The translations under genes and the position numbers were made by a program. The notes under the pieces were generated by a model, which ran no database searches, was not told the origin of the DNA, and saw only the letters and a program-made list of their open reading frames with translations. From an uncultured Carboxylicivirga sp. (GTDB lineage Bacteria; Bacteroidota; Bacteroidia; Bacteroidales; Marinilabiliaceae): a stretch of 64,000 bases of DNA. Where the stretch lies: the NCBI RefSeq assembly GCF_963668385.1, contig NZ_OY764327.1:744001-808000 (forward strand), in the 5' to 3' direction. Shown one piece after another: positions 43,335 through 52,750 of this stretch. The stretch's first letter is position 1, and each line of letters begins with the position of its first letter.

Positions 43335-44768
43335 CTACAAGATATCACCCAAACTATACCCTTGCCGAATAAGAGCTTCGGGACGCATTAAATCATCAAG
43401 AATTTTCCCATCAACCAATTTTAGCTTTTGATTGGCTTCAAAAACAGTTAATTTTTCCTTCTTCATTAAATTAGCCAAATTAGTAGCCTGATGATACCCA
43501 ACATAGGGTATTAAAGCTGTACTAATAGCGGGATTATTATAGATTCTCGCATCAATACCTTTAACTCTAAGATCATTCATCATATTGGCTAACAAACTTT
43601 TGTTGGCATTTATTAAAAGCTGTATTGATTCAAGCATTGCATCCCCAATAACTGGTAAATATGCATTTAGCTCCAGGCAACCTTGTCCACAAAGGTTAGA
43701 TATTAGCATATCGTTGGTATAAACTTTGTGTACAGAGCTTATAATAAATTCTGGAATAACCGGATTAATCTTACCTGGCATAATAGAACTCCCCACCTGT
43801 CGTTGTGGTAACTCAAGCAAACTATTGGATGCGATATCAGAAGCTAACAAGCGGAGATCGTTAACCTGCTTTTCTAAATTTACAGCATGTGCTTTTAATG
43901 TTGCATGAACTTCAACAAAACTATCAAGATTTGATGTGGCATCGCATAAATTTTCACCACGCGTTACTGGCAGTCCTGTTATATGCTGTAATTCACTAAC
44001 AACGTTCATAATAAAGAAACGCGGAATACTTAATCCTGTTCCAGTAGCTCCACCTCCAAGATTAACTTCTTTAATTCGCTCCGAACATTTTGAAATACGC
44101 CACCAATCGCGCGATAATGCATTATTATAGGTACTAAATAACTTATCGTAAGTAGAAGGAATTGCCCTTTGCATTTGAGTATAACCATGCCGTAAAACAT
44201 TACGATATTGATTTTCAAGTATCTCAATCTGGTGACGATGATCATTAATAGCTTCTTCTAACTCATCAAGAAGAGTCATCACTGCTACCTTAAGAGCTGT
44301 AGGTACCGTATCGTTGGTTGACTGAAAAACATTTGCATGTTCAAAAGGATCGATACATTGGTAATCTCCTGGATTATTACCCAACTGCAATAAAGCAAGG
44401 TTGGAAATAATCTCATTGATATTCATATTAATAGACGTACCTGCACCTCCTTGAATTGCAGGCACAATAAACTCATTAAAGTATTTACCAGAAGAAACTT
44501 GAGTAGCGGCTTCAATCAAAGCATTAGTAATTGATGACTCAAAAAATGTGATTGGTAATTCGTTTGAATCATACTTAGCCACAGCAGCTTCTCGAAAACG
44601 GGAATAAGTACGGTAACAGGCCAATTTAACTTTACCCATTGCTTTGAACCATTCAAATTGAAATGGCTTTTGATTTGGAAAATTTTCTTTAGCTCTCAAG
44701 GAATTAATTCCATAGAGAGCTTCTGACGGCAGAGTCAGTTCACCAAGAAAATCTTTTTCCTTTCTCAT
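43335..44768 (-). CDS. aspA: Aspartate ammonia-lyase
   Basis: Aspartase splits L-aspartate to fumarate and ammonia. The 477-residue protein has the superfamily signature GSSIMPGKINPVIPE, the substrate-binding GGAGTSINMNINE and the QSTNDTVPTALK region. It is the last gene of a tight operon: 12 nt after a sigma54-type regulator, itself 9 nt after a Ppx/GppA gene. Fumarate could feed anaerobic respiration. This subclass is often found beside hydrogenase maturation genes, and hydF lies 5 kb away. A role in either pathway is inference. Confidence 0.9.
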   Translation of the reverse strand: MRKEKDFLGELTLPSEALYGINSLRAKENFPNQKPFQFEWFKAMGKVKLACYRTYSRFREAAVAKYDSNELPITFFESSITNALIEAATQVSSGKYFNEFIVPAIQGGAGTSINMNINEIISNLALLQLGNNPGDYQCIDPFEHANVFQSTNDTVPTALKVAVMTLLDELEEAINDHRHQIEILENQYRNVLRHGYTQMQRAIPSTYDKLFSTYNNALSRDWWRISKCSERIKEVNLGGGATGTGLSIPRFFIMNVVSELQHITGLPVTRGENLCDATSNLDSFVEVHATLKAHAVNLEKQVNDLRLLASDIASNSLLELPQRQVGSSIMPGKINPVIPEFIISSVHKVYTNDMLISNLCGQGCLELNAYLPVIGDAMLESIQLLINANKSLLANMMNDLRVKGIDARIYNNPAISTALIPYVGYHQATNLANLMKKEKLTVFEANQKLKLVDGKILDDLMRPEALIRQGYSLGDIL

Positions 44769-44780
44769 ATCAGATACTAA

Positions 44781-45941
44781 TTACATAGGGCGAGCATATG
44801 CCTTAACATCTTCTTTGGTAATTTCGGTTTGGCCCAAAATTATCAAACGCTCAATTACATTGCGAAATTCGCGAATGTTTCCTGTCCAGTTAATATCCAT
44901 CAATTCTTTAACCGCCTCGTCGGTATATGTTTTTAATGGCATTCCTAATTCGGCACAAATAATATTATTAAAGTGTTCAGTTAACAATGGGATATCTTCT
45001 TTTCGATCATTCAAAGAAGGAACATGAATTAATATCACACTTAATCGGTGATATAAATCCTCGCGAAAATTACTATTAGCAATCTCTTCTTTTAGATTTT
45101 TATTAGTTGCTGCCAATACGCGCACATCAACTTTTATATCTTTATCACTTCCAACCCGACTGATAATATTCTCTTGCAAAGCACGCAGTACCTTAGCCTG
45201 AGCAGGCAAACTCATATCTCCAATCTCATCCAAAAAGATAGTTCCTCCATTAGCCTGTTCAAATTTACCTTTACGTTGTTTATGTGCCGATGTAAAAGCT
45301 CCTTTTTCATGACCAAACAACTCACTCTCAATCAATTCAGATGGTATAGCTGCACAATTAACTTCAATAAATGGTTGTGATGCACGATTACTTTTTTCGT
45401 GTAACCAACGAGCTACCAATTCCTTACCAGTACCGTTCCCTCCAGTTATAAGCACTCGAGCATCGGTTGGAGCAACCTTTTCAATCATATCTTTGACCTT
45501 TGCAATGGGTTCTGATTCTCCAATCATATCAAAGGTTTTACTCACCTTACGTTTCAGTACTTTAGTTTCGGTTACTAAATCTTTCTTCTCAATAGCATTG
45601 CGAATAGTTACCAACAATCGATTTAAATCAAGAGGTTTTTCTATAAAATCGTATGCTCCTTTTTTTATGGCCTCAACTGCAGTATCAATATTTCCATGAC
45701 CAGAGATCATAATAACAGGAGCATCATTCTGGTGGTTAATAATTTTATCTAATACCTCCATCCCATCCATGTTGGGCATTTTAATATCGCATAGCACTAC
45801 ATCGTACTTGTTAGCCCCATACATTTCAACTCCCTCTTCTCCATTCTCAGCCAGCTCAACGGTATGACTTTCGTACTCTAATATATCTTTAAGTGTATTT
45901 CTAATGCTTCGTTGATCGTCGATCACTAATATTTTGGCCAT
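44781..45941 (-). CDS. NtrC-type sigma54 activator response regulator lacking a DNA-binding domain
   Basis: The 386-residue protein has a receiver domain (1-120; phospho-acceptor Asp in VVLCDIKMPNMDG) and a full AAA+ sigma54-activation domain (about 135-370; Walker A GGNGTGKEL, GAFTSA in place of the usual GAFTGA, Walker B GGTIFLDEIGD, arginine finger region FREDLYHRL). It ends shortly after the AAA+ lid (KAYARPM) and has no C-terminal Fis-type helix-turn-helix, so it may act on sigma54 from solution. It is co-transcribed with ppx upstream and aspA downstream. Confidence 0.92.
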   Translation of the reverse strand: MAKILVIDDQRSIRNTLKDILEYESHTVELAENGEEGVEMYGANKYDVVLCDIKMPNMDGMEVLDKIINHQNDAPVIMISGHGNIDTAVEAIKKGAYDFIEKPLDLNRLLVTIRNAIEKKDLVTETKVLKRKVSKTFDMIGESEPIAKVKDMIEKVAPTDARVLITGGNGTGKELVARWLHEKSNRASQPFIEVNCAAIPSELIESELFGHEKGAFTSAHKQRKGKFEQANGGTIFLDEIGDMSLPAQAKVLRALQENIISRVGSDKDIKVDVRVLAATNKNLKEEIANSNFREDLYHRLSVILIHVPSLNDRKEDIPLLTEHFNNIICAELGMPLKTYTDEAVKELMDINWTGNIREFRNVIERLIILGQTEITKEDVKAYARPM

Positions 45942-45950
45942 TCTAATTAA

Positions 45951-46883
45951 TTATAACTGATTTCGTAATATCTGATAAATTGTTCCCTCTTTGAGTGCAA
46001 AAGCACACTGATGAAATGAATTTATATTAAACTCACGCACGATGAAGTTAATAAAAATACTTGCTAAAACAATCATTTCAACCCGATGCAAATCCATTCG
46101 TTCCATCTTTTCTCTCTCAGCATGTGATGATTTCAAAAACTTATAATGTAACTCTTCAACATACTCCATCGGCACATGATAGGTTAATAACTTTTTCATA
46201 TCTAAATGCGGATGATGAATAGCAGCTATCATGCCAGCAATAGTATCAAACGAGCCTGATGAACCGATTAATGTATGAGTAGGAAATTTCTCAAAGGCTT
46301 CGTAAAGCAGAGTCAATTCACCCTTAATGTAGTTTTCAACCACATTAACTTCCTCCATGGTAATGGGGTCAGATGGCTGAAAACGATCAAGTAAACGAGC
46401 CATTCCTAAATCAAAACTATGTTTCCATAAAACACCATCTTTATTGGCAATAATAAACTCATTTGAACCTCCACCAATATCCAAAATCATCACTCTGTCG
46501 TCTCCAATAGGAACTACTTGCTTAACTCCATCAAAAATAAGTTCAGCCTCTTTTTGACCATCAATGACATTGATATCCAAACCACATTCGTTCTTTGCTC
46601 TTTGTACAAATTCTTTACCATTAGAAGCACTCCGAATTGCAGCAGTTGCCATACAAACCACTTTATCGACACCATATGGTTTCATTGTTTCCAGATGCGT
46701 TTTTAAGGCTGTAATACCACGATCCATCGCTTCGGGCAATATCCGTTTATCGTTTATACCACCCTTTCCTAATTTTGCCGGGTATTTACTTTCATGCAAA
46801 ATCTGATATGATTCCCGTCCATCTTGCTCCGCAATCAGCAGGTTTATTGTGTTCGTTCCTAAATCGAGTATTGCTATTCGCAT
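45951..46883 (-). CDS. Ppx/GppA phosphatase family protein
   Basis: The 310-residue protein belongs to the sugar-kinase/actin-like exopolyphosphatase-guanosine pentaphosphatase family: LDLGTNTINLLIAE phosphate loop at the start, VMILDIGGGSNEFII in the middle and IGSSGSFDTIAGM later. It trims polyphosphate or pppGpp. It is a short form without the C-terminal HD-like domain of E. coli Ppx. It heads a three-gene operon with a sigma54 activator and aspartase. Another polyphosphate-linked gene, a CHAD protein, occurs at 52746. Confidence 0.88.
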   Translation of the reverse strand: MRIAILDLGTNTINLLIAEQDGRESYQILHESKYPAKLGKGGINDKRILPEAMDRGITALKTHLETMKPYGVDKVVCMATAAIRSASNGKEFVQRAKNECGLDINVIDGQKEAELIFDGVKQVVPIGDDRVMILDIGGGSNEFIIANKDGVLWKHSFDLGMARLLDRFQPSDPITMEEVNVVENYIKGELTLLYEAFEKFPTHTLIGSSGSFDTIAGMIAAIHHPHLDMKKLLTYHVPMEYVEELHYKFLKSSHAEREKMERMDLHRVEMIVLASIFINFIVREFNINSFHQCAFALKEGTIYQILRNQL

Positions 46884-46916
46884 AAATAAGAAATTGAGCA
46901 GGCTAATTTACTAAAT

Positions 46917-46946
46917 TGAAAGAAAAAAGCCGGGCTAACCCGGCTT
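46917..46946 (-). terminator. Terminator of the ABC transporter operon
   Basis: AAGCCGGG at 46927-46934 and its complement at 46939-46946 form an 8-bp stem with a CTAA loop. On the minus strand it is followed by a T-run (TTTTTTCTTTC), just downstream of the permease gene. Confidence 0.85.
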
Positions 46947-46956
46947 ATCTCAATAA

Positions 46957-48306
46957 TTATTTTCCTGAATATCTAAACCACTTCCAAAGTTCACCATACG
47001 AAACTTTCTTACCGTACATCAATATTCCTGTGCGATAAATTCTTCCAGCAAACCAGGTAGTAAAAATAAAGGTTGCAATTAAAATGATCATCGATACCGC
47101 TAACTCCCAAATTGGGGGTTCGAAAGGCATACGTGCCATCATAACAATAGGAGAGGTAAATGGAATCATCGAAAACCAGAATGCCAAATCACCGGTGGGA
47201 TTTCGAAAAGCTGCCATGGCTATGTAAATCGATAATATCAACGGCATCATAACCGGCATCACAAACTGCTGACTATCTGTTTCGCTATCCAACGCAGCTC
47301 CTAGTGCAGCAAACAAACTGGCATACAAAAAGTATCCTCCAATAAAATAAAAAACAAAAGCAAAAATGATTCCCGCCAAATTAATGGCTTTAATCTTAGT
47401 AGTGATATCAGTAAAACTTTTCTGAAACTCTGTCATCTCGGCTTGCGAATCGGCCCCGTTAATGGATTGTACACTTTCAATCTGATCATCCATTCGTGTT
47501 GGAACGTGACCACCATTAAACACAAATGCCGAAATTCCAAAATAGAGCATAACAGTTAAAACCACCCAAATAGTAAACTGAGTAAGTGCTACCATTGCAA
47601 TACCGACAATTTTACCCATCATTAATTGAAATGGCTTTACAGATGAAACTATCACTTCAACAATGCGGTTTGTCTTTTCTTCCATTACACCACGCATTAC
47701 CTGCGTACCATACATCAAAACGAAGAAATACACCAACATTGCAAACACAACTGCCGCAATGATAGTTACTACTTGTGAGCTTTCTTTTTCGGATCCATCA
47801 TCACCCAACTTAATGGTTTTAACATCAATTCTAACATTATTAACTTCTTTAATAATAGCATCTAATCCACTAATATTGTAACTAGTTAGTTTCTGATCTT
47901 CGACTAAACTCTTTAACTGACGTCTGATATTTTCTTTTACATCAATAGTGATTTGATTCTCAGAATAAATAGTAACAGCATCGGGATGCAACAACAAATC
48001 ATCTTCAATAAAGAGATAAGCATAGTATCCTTCCTGCTTGTATTCTGATGACATTTGTTGTTGTGATCGATTTTGCAACCAATCAAATTTTATCAACTCC
48101 GTACTCTCAATATGTGAAGCATATCGTCCGGTTTGATCAACTATTGCAACTTTTTTCTCATTTGTATCTTCCATTGATGAGAACCAGGTAGGTAACACCA
48201 TCATGGCACCAAACAAAATGGGGCCAAGGATACTCATTACCACAAAACTTTTTTTCCGAACCCTCGAAAGGTACTCTCGTTGTATAATTAATGATACTTT
48301 ACTCAT
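46957..48306 (-). CDS. ABC-2 type transporter permease (NatB-like)
   Basis: The 449-residue protein has one N-terminal transmembrane helix (about 20-42), a large extracytoplasmic domain (about 45-180), then five more helices including FAMLVYFFVLMYGTQVMRGVMEEK, the conserved EEK region after the second helix. It is paired with the ATPase gene 2 nt upstream. The design resembles NatB Na+ exporter or bacteriocin/lipid exporters; the substrate cannot be assigned. Confidence 0.88.
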   Translation of the reverse strand: MSKVSLIIQREYLSRVRKKSFVVMSILGPILFGAMMVLPTWFSSMEDTNEKKVAIVDQTGRYASHIESTELIKFDWLQNRSQQQMSSEYKQEGYYAYLFIEDDLLLHPDAVTIYSENQITIDVKENIRRQLKSLVEDQKLTSYNISGLDAIIKEVNNVRIDVKTIKLGDDGSEKESSQVVTIIAAVVFAMLVYFFVLMYGTQVMRGVMEEKTNRIVEVIVSSVKPFQLMMGKIVGIAMVALTQFTIWVVLTVMLYFGISAFVFNGGHVPTRMDDQIESVQSINGADSQAEMTEFQKSFTDITTKIKAINLAGIIFAFVFYFIGGYFLYASLFAALGAALDSETDSQQFVMPVMMPLILSIYIAMAAFRNPTGDLAFWFSMIPFTSPIVMMARMPFEPPIWELAVSMIILIATFIFTTWFAGRIYRTGILMYGKKVSYGELWKWFRYSGK

Positions 48307-48308
48307 GG

Positions 48309-49247
48309 CTATTTGTTAACGGGTTTAGATTGGTTACTTTGCTCAACTACTTTAATAAAAATATCATTCATCGATGGTAAAATTTCCTGAATACCATGAA
48401 TCTGAACATGATCAACAAGTTTTCCAATCATCTTATTAACAGATCCTTCTTCAGGCATTTGAATTACAGCTGTACTTGTTCGATGATTTTGAACCACATT
48501 TTGAATTTGGTAATTCGTTGCTAAATGTTGATCCAATACATCTGCATCACCCGAAAAGTCAAACTGTATCAGATTGTCTTTATATTGTTGCTTAATTTCA
48601 TCAACTTGTCCGGTAAGTATAGTTTTTGACTTATTAATTAAAGTAATATGATCACAAATTTCTTCAACCGATCCCATATTATGAGTACTAAAAAGAATGG
48701 TTGCACCTTTTTCTTTCTGAGCAATAATTTCTTGTTTCAGAATATTAGCATTAATAGGATCGAATCCACTAAACGGTTCATCAAATATAAGTAGTTTAGG
48801 CTCATGCAAAACAGTAACCACAAACTGTATTTTTTGCTGCATTCCTTTCGATAATTCCTCAACCTTCTTATCCCACCAGGCTTGAATTTCGAATTTCTCA
48901 AACCAGTACTTAAGTTTTTTAATAGCATCGTTACGCGAAAGCCCTTTTAAACGAGCCAAATAGATGGCTTGTTCTCCCACTTTCATCTTCTTATATAATC
49001 CTCTCTCTTCTGGCAAATAACCAATACGACTCACATCTTGTGGTTTCAGAAGTTGACCGTTAATAAGAATCTCTCCAGCATCAGGTCCGGTAATCTGATT
49101 AATAATACGAATAAGTGTTGTTTTACCGGCACCGTTTGGCCCTAGTAAACCATAAATCGACCCTTCAGGAACCTGAAGGTCAACATGATCTAGCGCAAGG
49201 TGTGCTGCATATTGCTTTACCACCTTCTTAGCTTCTAAGAACATCAT
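48309..49247 (-). CDS. ABC transporter ATP-binding protein (NatA-like)
   Basis: The 312-residue ATPase has Walker A GPNGAGKTT, signature LSKGMQQK, Walker B LLIFDEPFSGFD and a C-terminal extension (about 220-312) typical of ABC-2 export ATPases (DUF4162). Start may be either of two adjacent ATGs, 49247 or 49244. It is followed almost without a gap by its permease. The 270 nt upstream are AT-rich with no other feature seen. Confidence 0.93.
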   Translation of the reverse strand: MMFLEAKKVVKQYAAHLALDHVDLQVPEGSIYGLLGPNGAGKTTLIRIINQITGPDAGEILINGQLLKPQDVSRIGYLPEERGLYKKMKVGEQAIYLARLKGLSRNDAIKKLKYWFEKFEIQAWWDKKVEELSKGMQQKIQFVVTVLHEPKLLIFDEPFSGFDPINANILKQEIIAQKEKGATILFSTHNMGSVEEICDHITLINKSKTILTGQVDEIKQQYKDNLIQFDFSGDADVLDQHLATNYQIQNVVQNHRTSTAVIQMPEEGSVNKMIGKLVDHVQIHGIQEILPSMNDIFIKVVEQSNQSKPVNK

Positions 49248-49517
49248 AGGTTATTGTTAAGTTATTATTTAAACCAGATGTGAAGATACATTTTTTAAAG
49301 AGTTAATAAAACAGTTACGTTATCATCAACAAACCATACTCAATTATTGGAAAGAAATAAGATTTTCAAACAAAGCGCTATACTAACTCTCAAGGTTAGC
49401 CTCTTTCGGATTGCATTATTTTTTATTAAATTACATACTGCATCTTAACTTATAAGACAAAACTTATAAAAACACCATATGCCATAAAGAATATAGCTAC
49501 CTTTAAAACAATAAGAC

Positions 49518-49844
49518 ATGAAATCCAAATACATTTTTTATCCAATTGCTGGTATTTTATTTTTGCTGATTGCGATTTTTGTGAACTACTGCATTAATGA
49601 CTGTGGTATATATAACAAAAGCACCACAATTGCAGTTGTTTTAGAATTAATTATTCTATTAATTCTTGGGCTCATGTATCCATTAATGCTAATTATCAAA
49701 TGTTCAATTGAAAAAATTACCACATATATGGCAATGAAAAATTGTAGCAACAGCGAATTTACAGTAAAAGAATTAGTATTCACCCTCTTTTCAACATATG
49801 GAGTTTATATATTTTCCCGTATTGTACTTTTACTCTTTGATTAA
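49518..49844 (+). CDS. Small hypothetical membrane protein
   Basis: The 108-residue protein has three hydrophobic helices (about 5-25, 38-60, 87-106) and a small Lys/Cys-containing loop. No family is recognised. It stands alone, convergent with the cytochrome-like gene that ends 10 nt away. Function unknown. Confidence 0.55.
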   Translation: MKSKYIFYPIAGILFLLIAIFVNYCINDCGIYNKSTTIAVVLELIILLILGLMYPLMLIIKCSIEKITTYMAMKNCSNSEFTVKELVFTLFSTYGVYIFSRIVLLLFD

Positions 49845-49853
49845 GTACTTTAG

Positions 49854-50294
49854 TTAAAACCAGCCAGCTCCTAATTGCTCTCTAAAAGGCCATGGAATTG
49901 AAATCATTATAAGTATAAAACCTATTAAATTAGCCCAGAAAATACGTTTATGACTTTTATAATTGGTGAAAGATTTTGAACGTACCTGGCCTATGGTTAT
50001 TACGGCTATTGCTACCAACATTAATAACGGATGTTCAAGTGTAAAAAACCTAATAATAGCTCCTCCAAATAAGTCATTATCGAATACTACTTTGGGACTA
50101 ATAAAGAATAAAACTGCTCCAATCAAAAGCTGTACATGTAGCAACGACATTGAAATGACCGATACTTTTCGATGTATATTATTAAACTTTCGCTTTCGAG
50201 TCCAGCCAATAAAGCTTTGAATAAGTACTGTAAGTAATAAAAGAATGACTATATATCTTAGTCCACTATGTGCATGTAACAGTCCGTTATACAT
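49854..50294 (-). CDS. Four-helix membrane protein, cytochrome b-like
   Basis: The 146-residue protein has four transmembrane helices with histidines at helix ends (LLHAHSGLRY at the start, HVQLLIGA, LEHPLLM, SHKRIFWAN), positions that could bind haem. Homologues in Bacteroidota are commonly called cytochrome b family. No CxxCH is present. Haem binding is inference. It is divergent from the membrane protein/regulator operon at 50398. Confidence 0.6.
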   Translation of the reverse strand: MYNGLLHAHSGLRYIVILLLLTVLIQSFIGWTRKRKFNNIHRKVSVISMSLLHVQLLIGAVLFFISPKVVFDNDLFGGAIIRFFTLEHPLLMLVAIAVITIGQVRSKSFTNYKSHKRIFWANLIGFILIMISIPWPFREQLGAGWF

Positions 50295-50372
50295 ATTATC
50301 AAGTTTTAATGATAAACATATTCATGATTGAAAAGTTTATGAACCTATTGCAATCTTTATAAAAATTATTTT

Positions 50373-50389
50373 ACTTTGCATTTCAAAGT
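50373..50389. promoter_or_regulatory. Palindromic operator copy 1 (ACTTTG-N5-CAAAGT)
   Basis: A 17-bp palindrome with 6-bp arms overlaps a TTnnTTTG -7-like promoter element and lies 8 nt before the membrane-protein start. The same palindrome with the same spacer length recurs at 51344 before creD. Likely bound by the winged-helix regulator encoded between the two. Confidence 0.65.
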
Positions 50390-50397
50390 TCTATGTA

Positions 50398-51033
50398 ATG
50401 ACAGATAAAAATCCTACAATACAGGACATAAGAGCCATAAGACAGATGATGGAAGATTCATCTAAATTTCTATCGTTAAGTGGGCTATCAGGAGTGGCTG
50501 CTGGATTAACCGCCATTATCGGAGCTATCATTGCTTACTTTTTTGTACTAGATACTGGTACTATCAAATACAACGAATACATGGTTAATTTAAGCCATGG
50601 CAACACCTTTACAATCCGACTACAACTCTTAGGAGTAGCCATTGGAGTACTAGTGATTGCAGTAACTCTTGCCTGGTGGTTAAGTTTTAGAAAAGCTAAA
50701 AAAGTAAACCTTCCGTTTTGGACACATACAGCCAAAAAGATGATATGGAGCATGCTCAGCGTACTAGTAGTTGGTGGGCTGTTTAGTTTAATACTTATCT
50801 ATCAACAAGATATTAGACTAGTAGCTTCTGTTATGCTCATATTTTACGGATTATCATTGCTTATGGCATCGAGATATACACAGCGCGACATTGAATATTT
50901 AGGTTATATAGAAATAATACTAGGTTTGGCAGCAGGTTTATTTCTTAATTATGGATTATTGTTCTGGACCTTAGGCTTTGGAGTTTTTCATATAATTTAC
51001 GGAATAGTAATGTACATTAAGTACGATCGATGA
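50398..51033 (+). CDS. Four-plus-helix membrane protein upstream of a winged-helix regulator
   Basis: The 211-residue protein starts with a soluble helix (MTDKNPTIQDIRAIRQMMEDSSKFLSLSG-like region) and has about five transmembrane helices. The stop overlaps the regulator's start by 4 nt, so they are translationally coupled, suggesting a membrane-sensor/regulator pair. Similar membrane protein-regulator-CreD arrangements occur in Bacteroidota. Function unknown. Confidence 0.7.
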   Translation: MTDKNPTIQDIRAIRQMMEDSSKFLSLSGLSGVAAGLTAIIGAIIAYFFVLDTGTIKYNEYMVNLSHGNTFTIRLQLLGVAIGVLVIAVTLAWWLSFRKAKKVNLPFWTHTAKKMIWSMLSVLVVGGLFSLILIYQQDIRLVASVMLIFYGLSLLMASRYTQRDIEYLGYIEIILGLAAGLFLNYGLLFWTLGFGVFHIIYGIVMYIKYDR

Positions 51034-51326
51034 AAGAAATTATAGCAGGACTAAATAAAAATTTTGAAAATCGTATTAGGTTGGGTATCATGTCTGCTCT
51101 GATGGTAAACGAAATGCTTGATTTCAATGCATTAAAAGATTTATTGGGAGTTACTGATGGCAATTTAGCCAGTCATTTAAAAGCATTGGAAAAACACGAA
51201 TTGATACAGTTTACAAAACGTTTTATTGGACGAAAACCCAATACAACATATAGTGCAACCGACTATGGTCGCTTAGCCTTTAAAAAACATTTGGCAGCAC
51301 TGGAACAGCTATTAGGCAACACCTAA
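51030..51326 (+). CDS. Winged-helix transcriptional regulator (ArsR/MarR-like, HTH_27 type)
   Basis: The 98-residue protein is a single winged-helix domain: RLGIMSALMVNEMLDFNALK, the recognition-helix region LLGVTDGNLASHLKALEKHEL, and the wing around GRKPNTTYSATDYG. Small regulators of this type bind palindromes as dimers. It is coupled to the upstream membrane-protein gene and precedes creD by 51 nt. Identical-spaced 17-bp palindromes stand before both transcription starts, making autoregulation and control of creD likely. Confidence 0.88.
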   Translation: MKEIIAGLNKNFENRIRLGIMSALMVNEMLDFNALKDLLGVTDGNLASHLKALEKHELIQFTKRFIGRKPNTTYSATDYGRLAFKKHLAALEQLLGNT

Positions 51327-51343
51327 ATTTTTTTTAATATTTC

Positions 51344-51360
51344 ACTTTGTTTTTCAAAGT
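51344..51360. promoter_or_regulatory. Palindromic operator copy 2 (ACTTTG-N5-CAAAGT)
   Basis: Same 6-bp arms and 5-nt spacer as the site at 50373-50389, placed 17 nt before the creD ATG and 17 nt after the regulator stop. Confidence 0.65.
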
Positions 51361-51377
51361 ACTTTTATCTTATAACT

Positions 51378-52709
51378 ATGGAAGTAAAATTAAAAACCAC
51401 AGGCAGTGAACAATGGTATCAAACCATAACGTTCAAATTAGTTACAGTTGGCATACTAGTATTAGTATTGCTCATTCCTCTAAGCATGGTTAAATCAGTA
51501 ATTCGTGAAAGAGAAGACACTGATCACCAAGTTGAAACTGAAATTATGCAACAATGGGGTGGCCCACAGGTAATATCAGGCCCAATTCTTCATGTTCCGG
51601 TATACTACACCTCACAGGATAAAGATGGCCATGTAACTAAAATAAAACGGTGGCTTCACATCATGCCCAATAATTTAAACACACAAGGTGTAATAGAGCC
51701 TGAAAAACGACATCGCGGAATATACGAAACTGTATTATACAATACCAACCTATCAATCAATGGAAACTTTGATTCGCTAATTAATTTAAATACCGAAGCT
51801 GATCAAATAGATTGGAAAAAGGCTTGCATTTCTCTTGCAATTACGGATAACAGAGGAATCAAAGGCAATGTAGATATCAATGTTAATGGTCAAACATTTG
51901 AACCTGAAGCCGGGTTGGCGACAAATGATCTGGCAACCTCAGGTATGACTGTAAAATATCCTTTAACTCCTGAATTATTAGCGAATAAAATCAATTTTGA
52001 TATTAAAATTGGCATTAGCGGAGCAAAAGCTATTGCCTTTAATCCTATAGGTAAGAAAACAAACATTAGACTTTCTTCAAATTGGAAAGATCCAAGCTTT
52101 ACTGGCTCATTCCTTCCAACACAGAGTAATATTACTAATGATGGTTTTCAGGCTCAATGGACTATTACTAACCTGAATCGTAATTTCCCCCAATACTGGA
52201 CTGGATCAAAACACTCAATTAGCAAACATCAATTGGGCGTGGAATTATTTGTACCAGTTAATCACTATCAGAAATCCTTAAGATCTGCAAAATATGGAAT
52301 CCTCATCATCTGTCTTACATTATTGGTTTTTCTTTTTATTGAATTGGTTAAAAAGAAAACAATCCAACTTTTACAATATTTGCTGGTGGGCTTGGCTTTG
52401 GTGTTGTTTTTTTCGATTTTAACAGCTTTGAGCGAATTTATAGGTTTTGCATGGGCATATATGATCGCTTCTGGCTCAATCATTATGATGGTTTCTCTTT
52501 ATTCTTTTGGAGTATTAAAAGATAAAGTTCAGGCAACATGGGTAGCTGCTCTCTTGATAATTCTTTACTCTTTCTTATTTGTACTACTCCAACTAAACGA
52601 TTTTGCTTTCCTTGCCGGCAATATTGGATTATTTGTAGCTCTTGGTTTTATAATGAAAGCATCCACAAAAATAAAAAGCACCAGTTTGGATGAACATACC
52701 GGCGCTTAA
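51378..52709 (+). CDS. creD: Cell envelope integrity protein CreD
   Basis: The 443-residue inner-membrane protein has an N-terminal transmembrane helix (about 20-40), a large periplasmic domain (about 45-305; GPILHVPVYYT and NFPQYWTGSKHSI are family features) and five or six C-terminal helices. CreD in enterobacteria is linked to envelope integrity and colicin tolerance; the biochemical role is unknown. It shares a predicted operator with the regulator operon immediately upstream. Confidence 0.9.
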   Translation: MEVKLKTTGSEQWYQTITFKLVTVGILVLVLLIPLSMVKSVIREREDTDHQVETEIMQQWGGPQVISGPILHVPVYYTSQDKDGHVTKIKRWLHIMPNNLNTQGVIEPEKRHRGIYETVLYNTNLSINGNFDSLINLNTEADQIDWKKACISLAITDNRGIKGNVDINVNGQTFEPEAGLATNDLATSGMTVKYPLTPELLANKINFDIKIGISGAKAIAFNPIGKKTNIRLSSNWKDPSFTGSFLPTQSNITNDGFQAQWTITNLNRNFPQYWTGSKHSISKHQLGVELFVPVNHYQKSLRSAKYGILIICLTLLVFLFIELVKKKTIQLLQYLLVGLALVLFFSILTALSEFIGFAWAYMIASGSIIMMVSLYSFGVLKDKVQATWVAALLIILYSFLFVLLQLNDFAFLAGNIGLFVALGFIMKASTKIKSTSLDEHTGA

Positions 52710-52728
52710 CTTCATTAAATCTTAAACT

Positions 52729-52750
52729 AATAGGCTCTACGGAGCCTATT
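52729..52750. terminator. Convergent hairpin between creD and the CHAD gene
   Basis: AATAGGCTC at 52729-52737 pairs with 52742-52750 around a TACG loop. The 3' arm includes the stop codon of the minus-strand CHAD gene. T-runs are short. Confidence 0.55.
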
